Source of the DNA: Magnetospirillum sp. 15-1
GTDB lineage: Bacteria; Pseudomonadota; Alphaproteobacteria; Rhodospirillales; Magnetospirillaceae
Assembly: GCF_900184795.1 (NCBI RefSeq)
Contig: NZ_FXXN01000025.1
Span: 70,538 to 134,537, forward strand
DNA: 64,000 bases
Direction of reading: 5' to 3'
Shown here: in pieces, positions 1 to 7,430 of the stretch
Position numbering within the stretch: position 1 is the stretch's first letter
How the letters are laid out: each line of letters starts with the position of its first letter
Notes under the pieces: model-generated
The model's database searches: none
What the model was told of the DNA's origin: nothing
What the model saw: only the letters and a program-made list of their open reading frames with translations
Translations under genes and position numbers: made by a program

Positions 1-1
1 C

Positions 2-385
2 GGCGGGCGCCGGCGGGACGAGGCGTATTGGCAGGTCTATTGGAACGAGATCGCCCAGGGCCGGGCCGAGATGGTGCTGGGCTTCCTGCCCCCTGAAAAC
101 GGCGAGGACGGCACCCTGGCCGCCGGCTCCCTGGTGGTATGGGCGGGCAGTACCGCCTATTACGCCTCGGGCGTCTACGACCGCGACAAGTTCGACAAGC
201 CGCTGGGCCACTGGCCCCTGTGGAACACCATCCTGCGCGCCCGGGAGGCGGGGCTGTCGGCCTTCGACCTGGGCGAGATTCCGCCGCGCGGCCATGCCGA
301 CGACAAGGAAATCTCCATCGCCTTCTTCAAGCGCGGCTTCACCTCGGGACGAAGCCTGCGGGTGAAGTGGGTTATCGGGGTGTAG
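2..385 (+). CDS. FemAB/GNAT-like acyltransferase, C-terminal part (5' end outside window)
   Basis: The reading frame is open from base 2, so the gene begins upstream of the window. About 127 residues are visible. They hold a typical FemAB-related GNAT C-terminus: a run resembling 'SLVVWAGSTAYYASGVYDR', then 'GHWPLWNTILRAREAG', then 'FDLGEIPP', and a final 'ISIAFFKRGF' segment ending in K-W. In the family these segments form the acyl-donor fold of peptidoglycan-bridge or polysaccharide N-acyltransferases. The substrate cannot be told from this fragment. It converges on the glycosyltransferase gene, with only 9 bases between the two stops, so a surface-glycan or glycan-modification role is possible. 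That role is inference. Confidence 0.75.
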   Translation, partial: GGRRRDEAYWQVYWNEIAQGRAEMVLGFLPPENGEDGTLAAGSLVVWAGSTAYYASGVYDRDKFDKPLGHWPLWNTILRAREAGLSAFDLGEIPPRGHADDKEISIAFFKRGFTSGRSLRVKWVIGV

Positions 386-394
386 TCATCCCCG

Positions 395-2203
395 CTAAAC
401 GTCGAAGCCCTGGGGCTTCTCGCCTTTCTCCCACGTCGCCCACATGGTGTCGAAAGCCCGTTCCAGCGGGCCGACGAAGGCCTTGCCGTCGAACAGGGGC
501 GAGGATTGGGTCGCCGCCCACAGGCGCTGGCGCAGATCGGCCAGGGCGACCCGCTCCTTGGCCAGATACTGGGCCAGGGCATGATAGGCCCCTTGCGAGT
601 CGGTGATCAGTTCGTCGAAGCCCAACGCCCGCAGCAGCGATCCCGCCACCCGCGAGGCGAAGGTGCGGCCCGCCCAGGCCACCAGGGGCACGCCGGCCCA
701 CAGGGCGTCGCTGGCCGTGGTGTGGCCGCCGCACGGCCAGGTGTCGAGGAACAGGTCGGCGGCCGACAGGCGGGCCAGATGCTCGGCCTGGGGCAGACGC
801 GGCGCGAAGATCAGCCGGGCCGGGTCGATGCCCACCGCGCTCGCCATGGCGCGCAGGCTGGCGGTGGCCGCCGGGTGGAATTCCACGAACCACAGCACCG
901 CGTCGCTTTGCGCCTGCAGCACGCTGATCCACACCGCGAAGGTCTCGGCGTTGATCTTGAAGGTGTTGTTGAACACCGCCACCACGAAGGCGTCTTCCGG
1001 CAGCCCCCATTTGGCCTTAGGCTCGCGCGGCACGGCACGCGGCCGGCGGGAATCGTTGGGCTGATAGCACAGCGGCAGGCGCACCACCTGCTCGGCGTAG
1101 TCGCCCTCGCCTCCCGGCGGAATAACGAAGGAATCGGCGACGATGTAATCCATGCAGGTGCCGCCGAAGGTGCCGGGAAAGCCCAGCCACGCCACCTGAA
1201 GCGGCGCCGGACGGGCGGCCAGGATGCCGGTGCGGGCACGGCCCGTATGGCCCTTCAAGTCCACCAGGATATCGATGCCGTCGGCCTGGATGCGCCGGGC
1301 GCCGTCCGCCTCGGAGAGCGGCCCCAGTTCCACCCAGTGGTCGCAGGCGTCGCGCAGGCGGGAACGCACCGCCCCCTTGTCCTCGGGGCCATAGGAATAG
1401 GCGAAGATTTCGAAGCGCGAGCGGTCGTGGCTTTCCAGCGCCTCGGCCAGCAGATAGGCGGTGGCGTGGTCGTGGAAGTCCTCGGACAGATAGCCCAGCC
1501 GAAGACGCGGACGCCGCGCCGAAGGCTTATGGGCCATGGGCGCGGTACGGTTCTCGATGAACGAGGCGGCCTCGTCGGCATAGCGGCGCTGCTCGGCCGG
1601 GCTGAAATCGTGGATCAGCAGGGAAAAGGGCGAGGCCGGCAGGCTCTTGCCGGTGCGCCACGACGGCAGGGCGGAGATGGCCTCCCTGACCATGGGGACG
1701 TTGTCCCAGTCGCACAGCACCGCCAGTTCCAGGCCGAGATAGCCCAGCGCCCCGCCATCGGCGCCGCCGGTCAGGCGCACCACGTTGCTGTAGGCCAGGG
1801 CGGCCCCCTCGTGGTCGTCCATCTGGGCCGCCAGACTGGCCATGTTGCGCCAGCCGTCCACATAGGATTCGTCCAGTTCCACGGCGCGGCGATAGCAGGC
1901 CATGGCGTCCTGCGGCCGGCCGGTGGAGATCAGCACGGTGCCGAGATTGCCGTGGAAGGCGGCGGCCTTGGGGCTGGCGGCGATGGCGCCGCGGATCAGG
2001 CGCTCCGCCTCGGCCAGTTGGCCCTTCTGCATGGCCACCAGACCGGACAGATGCAGGCCGTCGGGATGCAGCGGCGACTGCTTGAGCAAGCCCTTGTATA
2101 AGCGGCCCGCCCCGTCCAGGTCGCCGGCAAGATGGAGCTTCACCGCATCGTGCAGAAGCTGGTCCGCCGACTTATGCTTGCCACCGCTCACGGGCCGCTC
2201 CAT
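395..2203 (-). CDS. TPR / O-GlcNAc transferase-like glycosyltransferase (GT41/SPINDLY type)
   Basis: The product is about 602 residues. Roughly residues 10-170 form tetratricopeptide repeats ('LHLAGDLDGAGRLYKGLL', 'GRPQDAMACYRRAVELD'). The C-terminal half has GT41 signatures: 'GFPGTFGGTCMDYIVAD', 'RLPLCYQPNDSRR', 'FNNTFKINAETFAVW' and 'SDALWAGVPLVAWAG' followed by 'FASRVAGSLL'. Family members transfer GlcNAc or other sugars to Ser/Thr of proteins; TPRs recognise the acceptor. I chose the ATG at 2203; an in-frame TTG at 2245 would add 14 residues. Neither start has a strong Shine-Dalgarno. It is divergent from flaF, so flagellin glycosylation is a reasonable but unproved guess. Confidence 0.88.
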   Translation of the reverse strand: MERPVSGGKHKSADQLLHDAVKLHLAGDLDGAGRLYKGLLKQSPLHPDGLHLSGLVAMQKGQLAEAERLIRGAIAASPKAAAFHGNLGTVLISTGRPQDAMACYRRAVELDESYVDGWRNMASLAAQMDDHEGAALAYSNVVRLTGGADGGALGYLGLELAVLCDWDNVPMVREAISALPSWRTGKSLPASPFSLLIHDFSPAEQRRYADEAASFIENRTAPMAHKPSARRPRLRLGYLSEDFHDHATAYLLAEALESHDRSRFEIFAYSYGPEDKGAVRSRLRDACDHWVELGPLSEADGARRIQADGIDILVDLKGHTGRARTGILAARPAPLQVAWLGFPGTFGGTCMDYIVADSFVIPPGGEGDYAEQVVRLPLCYQPNDSRRPRAVPREPKAKWGLPEDAFVVAVFNNTFKINAETFAVWISVLQAQSDAVLWFVEFHPAATASLRAMASAVGIDPARLIFAPRLPQAEHLARLSAADLFLDTWPCGGHTTASDALWAGVPLVAWAGRTFASRVAGSLLRALGFDELITDSQGAYHALAQYLAKERVALADLRQRLWAATQSSPLFDGKAFVGPLERAFDTMWATWEKGEKPQGFDV

Positions 2204-2421
2204 CCAAGATAGATCATTCGTCGAGGATAGGGGGCGGCCAGCCAACCGTCAACGCGTCTACCCATGCCGGTACCCATCGGGACGGTGCGATGGAACCGTG
2301 GTCCGGCATTTAAGGGTTTTTCAACATACGATTTGGCATGATTCCATGACCTGACGTATGATTCGGGAACGCACCGAAGGCGGCGATGGGCCGTCCTCAC
2401 TTGATGCCGGGGGAAAACCTA

Positions 2422-2766
2422 ATGTCCCAAGCTATCCAGATCGAGTCGCTGAAGATCGGCGAACAAGACGCCTTCGGCTTGGTGGAAGCTGCCATCACCC
2501 TGGATCAGTCGCGCGGCGACAAGGCCCGTCTGGCGGCGGCGCTGGATCATAACCTCCAGCTCTGGGTGGCCATCCGCACCCTGGTCTCCGATGCCGGCAG
2601 CACCCTGCCCGACGCCATCAAGGCCAACCTGAAGCGCCTGTCCGACTTCGTCGCCGACACCACCTTGAAGAAGGGCGTCGACATCAGCGACAACACCATC
2701 ACCACCCTGGTGAACGTCAACCTGCAAATTTCCGAGGGGCTGCTGGAAAGCGCCAATCGAGCCTGA
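2422..2766 (+). CDS. flaF: Flagellar biosynthesis regulator FlaF
   Basis: A 114-residue protein of normal FlaF length. The family signature is near residues 35-55: 'KARLAAALDHNLQLWVAIR', followed by a helical 'LPDAIKANLKRLSDFV'. FlaF acts with FlbT on flagellin expression and secretion in alphaproteobacteria. The start is the ATG after GGGGGA about 8 bases upstream; an earlier in-frame start would add a non-conserved leader. It is not next to flagellin genes here. The 176-base gap upstream carries a sigma-54-like -24 element at 2333-2340 (TTGGCATG) but no matching -12 GC. The 3' end overlaps the next gene at a CTGA junction. Confidence 0.85.
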   Translation: MSQAIQIESLKIGEQDAFGLVEAAITLDQSRGDKARLAAALDHNLQLWVAIRTLVSDAGSTLPDAIKANLKRLSDFVADTTLKKGVDISDNTITTLVNVNLQISEGLLESANRA

Positions 2767-3752
2767 CCGACCTTCCCCTTCACGGCGGCGATCTCGCCGC
2801 CGCCCAGGCCCGGTGGGGCCGGCCGGCCCAGGGTTGGCTGGACCTGTCCACCGGCATCAATCCCTGGCCCTACCCCTTGCCCGACGTGCCGTCCCCGTGC
2901 TGGCAGCGGCTGCCCGATTCCGCCGCCCATCAGGCGTTGCTGGAGGCGGCCGCCCGGCGCTGGGATATCCCGGCGCAAGCACGGGTGGTGGCGGGAAACG
3001 GCAGCCAGGCGCTGATCCAGGCCCTGCCCCGCGTCACCCCGCTCACCGAGGTCGCCATCCTCGGCCCCACCTATGGCGAGCATGCCCGCGCCTGGAATGC
3101 CGCCGGCCACCGGGTGCACGCCGTCGCCACGGCGGAGGAGGCCGGAGAGGCGGGCGCGGTGGTGGTGGTCAATCCCAACAATCCCGACGGACGGATCATC
3201 GCCCCCGAGCGGCTGCTCGAACTGGCCGGCCGTCTGGCGGCGCGCGGCGGCATACTGGTGGTGGACGAGGCGTTCTGCGACGAGCGGCCCGATCTGTCGC
3301 TGACCGCACTGGTACGGCCCGGTCTGGTGGTGCTGCGCTCGTTCGGCAAGTTCTTCGGTCTGGCCGGGCTGCGCCTGGGCTTCGCCGTGGCGGCGACGGA
3401 GATGGCGGGCCGTCTGGCCGATCATCTCGGCCCCTGGCCGGTCTCCGGTCCGGCCCTGGCGGTGGGCACCACGGCTCTGGCGGATCGGGAGTGGAGCACC
3501 GCCACCATCGCCCGCCTGACCGCCGCCGCCGCCCGCCTGGACGCCATTCTCGGCAGGGCGGGGCTGGAGATCGCGGGCGGCACCTTCCTGTTCCGCCTGG
3601 CCCGCCACGATCAGGCCCCGGCCATTTACCAGCGGCTGGGACGGGCCGGCATCCTGGTCCGCGCCTTCGCCTTTCGCCCCGACATCCTGCGCTTCGGTCT
3701 GCCGGGCGGCACCGCCGAGGAACAGCGCCTGGAGAATGCCCTCGGCGGCTGA
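2763..3752 (+). CDS. cobC: L-threonine-O-3-phosphate decarboxylase / HisC-like aminotransferase (CobC/CobD type)
   Basis: A PLP fold-type I enzyme of about 329 residues. Conserved features run from the very N-terminus: 'LPLHGGDLAAA', 'WLDLSTGINPWPYP', then 'VVNPNNPDGRII', 'ILVVDEAFCDE', and the PLP-lysine segment 'RSFGKFFGLAGLRLGFA'. Bacterial homologues supply aminopropanol phosphate for the cobalamin lower-loop linker. The conserved N-terminus lies upstream of the first ATG (2877). The only plausible start is CTG at 2763, overlapping the flaF stop as CTGA, with GAGG/GGAAAG upstream. No other cobalamin genes are in the window, so a histidinol-phosphate aminotransferase-like role is the alternative. 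Confidence 0.8.
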   Translation: MTDLPLHGGDLAAAQARWGRPAQGWLDLSTGINPWPYPLPDVPSPCWQRLPDSAAHQALLEAAARRWDIPAQARVVAGNGSQALIQALPRVTPLTEVAILGPTYGEHARAWNAAGHRVHAVATAEEAGEAGAVVVVNPNNPDGRIIAPERLLELAGRLAARGGILVVDEAFCDERPDLSLTALVRPGLVVLRSFGKFFGLAGLRLGFAVAATEMAGRLADHLGPWPVSGPALAVGTTALADREWSTATIARLTAAAARLDAILGRAGLEIAGGTFLFRLARHDQAPAIYQRLGRAGILVRAFAFRPDILRFGLPGGTAEEQRLENALGG

Positions 3753-3859
3753 AGCGGCCTTTTTCACGGCCCCCAGAGAGCCGAGAGGCCTGGACCTTCC
3801 AGCCAAACGGAAACGGGTCCGACCTTGCGGGCGGACCTCAATAAGGCGCGAAACTGTAG

Positions 3860-3890
3860 GGCCGGCCTCGGCTTTCGCCGGCCGTTTCCT
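3860..3890. terminator. Probable convergent terminator hairpin
   Basis: GGCCGGC (3860-3866) pairs with GCCGGCC (3877-3883), followed by GTTTCCTT. It lies between the cobC-like gene (plus) and the minus-strand gene ending at 3920. A second hairpin, AGCGGCGAC/GTCGCCGCT at about 3899-3919, abuts that stop codon. T-runs are short, so termination strength is uncertain. Confidence 0.5.
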
Positions 3891-3919
3891 TCAAGTCAAG
3901 CGGCGACCTGGGTCGCCGC

Positions 3920-4339
3920 TCAGACCTTGATCGAACCGCCGGTCGGCGCGGGTGCGGCCGCGGGGGCCGGAGCGCTGGGGGCGGCAGCCACCGGAGCGGG
4001 CGGAGCCTTGACGTCCTCGGCGGCCGAGGCGGAAGCCTTGGCGGACGAGGATTGCTGCTGCTCGATACCTGTCGGGATGTTGCGCTTGTACTCTTCGACC
4101 ACCTGGCGCGAAGGGTACTGCTCGACTTCCTTGCCCGTATCGCCGTCACGAACGACCAGCAGAGCCAAGCCGGTTCCACTGTCGACCTTGACCACCGGAG
4201 AGGTGTAACGGGGGGGTTCGGAGACGGAAGCGGTTCCCGTGGCCTCGACAGTCGCAGGCTGAGCCGCATGTGCTGCCGGGTGGGCCGCCTCGGCGACGGG
4301 TGACCGGAGCGGGGCGTCTGATGCGATCGAGGTGGACAT
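3920..4339 (-). CDS. Hypothetical protein with FlaG-like core and Ala/Pro-rich tail
   Basis: 139 residues. The N-terminal 45 residues are Ala/Ser/Thr/Pro rich. A conserved-looking core at about 45-85 has a beta-strand rhythm: 'YTSPVVKVDSGTGLALLVV' and 'DTGKEVEQYPSRQVVEEY'. The rest is low-complexity Ala/Pro. The core resembles FlaG-type proteins, in which a short strand-rich domain ends in 'G.vvrqiP...' and a helix; the nearby flaF fits, but the match is weak and made by eye only. The start ATG at 4339 has GGAGGGCAG upstream. No signal peptide or membrane segment is seen. Function unknown. Confidence 0.6.
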   Translation of the reverse strand: MSTSIASDAPLRSPVAEAAHPAAHAAQPATVEATGTASVSEPPRYTSPVVKVDSGTGLALLVVRDGDTGKEVEQYPSRQVVEEYKRNIPTGIEQQQSSSAKASASAAEDVKAPPAPVAAAPSAPAPAAAPAPTGGSIKV

Positions 4340-4504
4340 TCTGCCCTCCTATTATCATTGAACTCGACAACTGCCGGACCTGGGAGGCCACGGAGGGACT
4401 CCGCCCGACAGCGCCTTCTGGCACAAGGCATAGACTACAGGTTTTGGCCGTTATGAAGCAATCGGATTCTTGACAAATTCCAGAGCTTCTGAGTCGGCGC
4501 CAAC

Positions 4505-4885
4505 TCAGTCGGCGGATGGAGCCCGGTCGCTGGCCCGGCGGGCCAGCCCCGGAGGAGGAGCCGACAAAACCTGAGCGCTTTGCTGGGCGCGGCGGTCGAA
4601 CAGAATCTTGACCGTGGCGCGGGCGAACATCCTGAGCCGTCCGATCTTGTACTGCTCGGACAGGTTGGGCGCCTTGAGGATACCCAGGAAAAAGCGGGAA
4701 ATCTCGCCCAGGGTCTGGTGGCGCAACTGGGCATCGCACTCGCGGCGCAGTAACCCGCTCACCAAATCCTGGGAGGCAGCCATCAGCACCAGACCATCGG
4801 TCTGGGCATCGATCAGGGCGCACATCTTGTCGAACAGCAGAAGCTGTTCGTCGGACAGCGGGATATCGTCGGTCGCAGACGCCAT
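4505..4885 (-). CDS. Hypothetical protein, helical
   Basis: 126 residues from ATG 4885, chosen because AAAGGAGGGG lies at good spacing upstream; the open frame extends to 4984 but those residues are not protein-like. The sequence looks wholly alpha-helical and soluble: 'IPLSDEQLLLFDKMCALID', then 'LGEISRFFLGILKAPNLSEQ', with a disordered tail. I do not recognise the family. It lies downstream of the acyl-CoA-ligase-like gene on the same strand, 55 bases from its stop, and might be co-transcribed. Confidence 0.6.
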   Translation of the reverse strand: MASATDDIPLSDEQLLLFDKMCALIDAQTDGLVLMAASQDLVSGLLRRECDAQLRHQTLGEISRFFLGILKAPNLSEQYKIGRLRMFARATVKILFDRRAQQSAQVLSAPPPGLARRASDRAPSAD

Positions 4886-4940
4886 GAAGCCCCCTCCTTT
4901 CGGGATAATCATGGCATCGCACACGGGCAAACACCAGCAA

Positions 4941-6593
4941 TCAGCGCATTTTTCCCGGCCAGCGTTCGTCGGGCGACGGAGCATCCAGGCGGATGGGGCG
5001 GTCCAGCAGGTCGCCGCGCCGCAAACTGCCGTCCATGGACAGCGGCAGCTCGGCGACGAAATCGAACCGGGCCGGCACTTCCACGGGAGAGCGCATCAGG
5101 CTGACCCAGCCCTGGAGTTCACGGGCGAAGGCCGCGTCACCCGCCCGCCCCCTGGACACCACGAAGGCCTTCAGTTCGCCGGCCGGCCACTCCACCACGC
5201 CGGCCGCCGCCACGTCGGGATGGGTGGCCAGCGCCGCCTCGACCTCGTCGGGCTGCACCACGCCGCCGTTGACCAGGATGGTGATGTCGGCCATCGCCGG
5301 CGGATCGGGCCACAGGTAATGATCGAGATCGCGAAAGCCGCTCCGCCCGGTGAGCAGCCAGCCGTTGACCCGCTTGGCCGCGCCGGCGCCATCCCCCCAA
5401 TAGCCGAGGAAACTGCCCGGCGCGTTGGGCGATACCGCCAGCAGACCCCGGTCGCCGGCCCGCATGGGGCGGCCGCGCTCGTCCACCGACTCGATGGACA
5501 GCCCTGGCGCCGCCCGGCCGGGCGACGGCGGGCGCAACTCCATCAGACCGGCCAGATTGGCCGCCACCGCACCGCTTTCCAGCACGCCCCAGGCTTCGTT
5601 GGCATGGACGCCGAACACCTTGATCACCCGTTCGTGCAGGGCCTCGTCCACCGGGTCCGGCCCGGTGGCGATGGCGCGCGGCATGGCATGGGGCCGGGTG
5701 GCCGCCGCCTCGGTCAGCGGCCCCAGGTGACGGGGCGGCACATAGAGGGTGCGCACCCCATGGCGCGACATCAGGTCCAGCGCCATCGCCGGGTCGAAGC
5801 CCCCCGCGCGGGCCACCACCGGCACGCCGTGATGCCAGGCGGGCAGCACGGCACGGAACAGCGCCTCGGCCCCCATCCAGTCGCCCGAGGTCCAGACGAT
5901 ATCGCCGAACTGGGGGAAGAAGGTGAGCGACATCTCCACCGCCGGCAGGCCGCCGGCCATGGCGCGGTGGGCGTGGATCACCCCGGCCGGCGTGCCGCAG
6001 GCCCCTTCGGGATAGAAGATGAAGGCCGGGTGGTCGGCGGGCGTCACCAGGGGGGTGAAGGCGTCGGAGGATTTCTCCAGCACCGACCACAGGTCCAGCG
6101 CTCCGGCGCCGCCCTCCCCCGCCGCCAGCACCCGCTCCAGTTCGGGCAGGCGATGGCGGGCGCGGTCCAGGGCGGGTACCGCCGCCGGATCGATCACCGC
6201 CACCCTGGCGCCGCTGTCGGCCAGCCGCCAGCCCAGGGGTTCGGCCCCCAAGGAAAGCGGCACCGGCACCAGCACGGCGCCCATCTTGGTGACGGCCAGC
6301 AGGACCACCGCCGCCTCCAATCCGGCGGGCAGCACCATGGCCACCCGATCACCGGGCACCAGCCCGAAGGCGGCAAGGGCATTAGCCAGCCGGTTGGACA
6401 GCAGGCGCAACATGTGGAAGGTGTGGCGCTCGACGTTGCCGTCCGGAGCCTCGACGATCAGGGCGGTACGATGACCGTCGGCCCCGGCCATGGTCTGGCG
6501 GTCGCACACGTCGAAGGCCAGGTTGTAGCGTTCCGGAATCTTCCAGCGAAAGGTCCGGCAGGCTTCCTCGTAACTGCGGCACGCGGTCAGCAT
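4941..6593 (-). CDS. AMP-dependent synthetase/ligase family protein, degenerate active site
   Basis: 550 residues with the ANL fold throughout: N-terminal 'LLSNRLANALAAFGLVPGDR', 'VLLAVTKMGAVLVPV', 'GDIVWTSGDWMG', and C-terminal 'ILVNGGVVQPDEVEAAL'. It most resembles acetyl/medium-chain/benzoate-CoA ligases. Key residues are altered. The P-loop, normally TSGTTGxPKG, reads 'YPEGACGTPAG' with no Lys. The usual TGD reads 'TGRSG'. The A10 segment, normally P-x-T-x-S-G-K, reads 'PLSMDGSLRRG' without the catalytic Lys. Adenylation is therefore doubtful. The start overlaps the DUF3800 stop by 7 bases. A regulatory or vestigial role is inferred. Confidence 0.85.
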   Translation of the reverse strand: MLTACRSYEEACRTFRWKIPERYNLAFDVCDRQTMAGADGHRTALIVEAPDGNVERHTFHMLRLLSNRLANALAAFGLVPGDRVAMVLPAGLEAAVVLLAVTKMGAVLVPVPLSLGAEPLGWRLADSGARVAVIDPAAVPALDRARHRLPELERVLAAGEGGAGALDLWSVLEKSSDAFTPLVTPADHPAFIFYPEGACGTPAGVIHAHRAMAGGLPAVEMSLTFFPQFGDIVWTSGDWMGAEALFRAVLPAWHHGVPVVARAGGFDPAMALDLMSRHGVRTLYVPPRHLGPLTEAAATRPHAMPRAIATGPDPVDEALHERVIKVFGVHANEAWGVLESGAVAANLAGLMELRPPSPGRAAPGLSIESVDERGRPMRAGDRGLLAVSPNAPGSFLGYWGDGAGAAKRVNGWLLTGRSGFRDLDHYLWPDPPAMADITILVNGGVVQPDEVEAALATHPDVAAAGVVEWPAGELKAFVVSRGRAGDAAFARELQGWVSLMRSPVEVPARFDFVAELPLSMDGSLRRGDLLDRPIRLDAPSPDERWPGKMR

Positions 6594-7306
6594 GATGAAC
6601 TCAGGCCATCCATCTGGTCAATGACATGCAAGCCATGAACGATGCCGCCGGATGAATCGAACCGGGCTCCGATAACGTCGAAGAACGTCGAATTCGAACG
6701 CTCATATTTCTGGTATAGCGCATAGGCGATCAGATCGGCTAATTGCACCAACCGGGAATTCCTGGAATCGAGGAACACCGGCACCTCCGCCATGTTCCTC
6801 AACACACCCGAGCTATGCCCATTCTTCTTAAACCCGATCGCCAAATTCTGGATTGCCGCCTCACGGGCGCTCTTGTCGAAGATGATCAGGCCGCGCTGGG
6901 TGTCGCCTCCCTTGAACAGGCGCATCAGGTACTGATCGAAACGGCTGCTCAACTGCTCGAAGGCATAATCGACGGAATCGCGCGGCGAGATAGCCGCCTT
7001 GCGGACCGCCACTCCAAAGGCCCGGTTGCTGACATGGGAGGATGCCAGAACGCCAAGCGCATCCTTCATCGCCTCGACCCGCACGGCCTTTGGCACCGAG
7101 CGCCAAAATTTAGCCCCCGTCAGCATCGGAGAGCCGTGGAGTTCGATACTCCCAGGATCGGCAGGATTGAAGCGGGCGGCAATGGCATCCAGACGCTCCG
7201 ACAGCCAATGCCCCTGGCGCTCGAATACGGAAACTCCGGCAAGCACGAAGAATTGCTGGCTGGCATCGTTGGCATTACCGGAATCGTCGAGATAGAGGAG
7301 GTGCAC
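6587..7306 (-). CDS. DUF3800 domain protein
   Basis: 239 residues starting at GTG 7306, with GGGAGGGG just upstream. The DUF3800 hallmarks are present: N-terminal 'LLYLDDSGNA' with paired Asp, 'IELHGSPML' near residue 55, 'GLIIFDKSA' near 145, and C-terminal 'SRLVQLADLIAYALYQKYE'. The family has an RNase-H-like fold with acidic residues and is often found in variable or defence-associated loci; its substrate is not established. Base composition is visibly less GC-rich than all neighbours, suggesting lateral acquisition. No partner toxin, transposase or repeat is next to it. Confidence 0.85.
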   Translation of the reverse strand: MHLLYLDDSGNANDASQQFFVLAGVSVFERQGHWLSERLDAIAARFNPADPGSIELHGSPMLTGAKFWRSVPKAVRVEAMKDALGVLASSHVSNRAFGVAVRKAAISPRDSVDYAFEQLSSRFDQYLMRLFKGGDTQRGLIIFDKSAREAAIQNLAIGFKKNGHSSGVLRNMAEVPVFLDSRNSRLVQLADLIAYALYQKYERSNSTFFDVIGARFDSSGGIVHGLHVIDQMDGLSSSC

Positions 7307-7430
7307 TCAGCCCCTCCCGACAAAAAATAAGGTGGTCGGGTGAGAACCTCGTCTCAGCGATCCGCTCAGGGCAGATCTCCCGGCCACAAGGAAGTAAATG
7401 GCGATTCCCCCATCCATGTCAACAGCTCCG

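Noticed and set aside
506-2101. 531-codon plus-strand open frame
   Set aside because: It is the antisense shadow of the glycosyltransferase; composition is His/Gln/Gly/Arg-rich without any motif.
2333-2349. Sigma-54-like site ahead of flaF (TTGGCATG)
   Set aside because: The -24 part is good but no GC occurs at the required -12 position.
4608-6638. 676-codon plus-strand open frame
   Set aside because: Antisense to the acyl-CoA-ligase-like gene and the small unknown gene, low-complexity, no domain.
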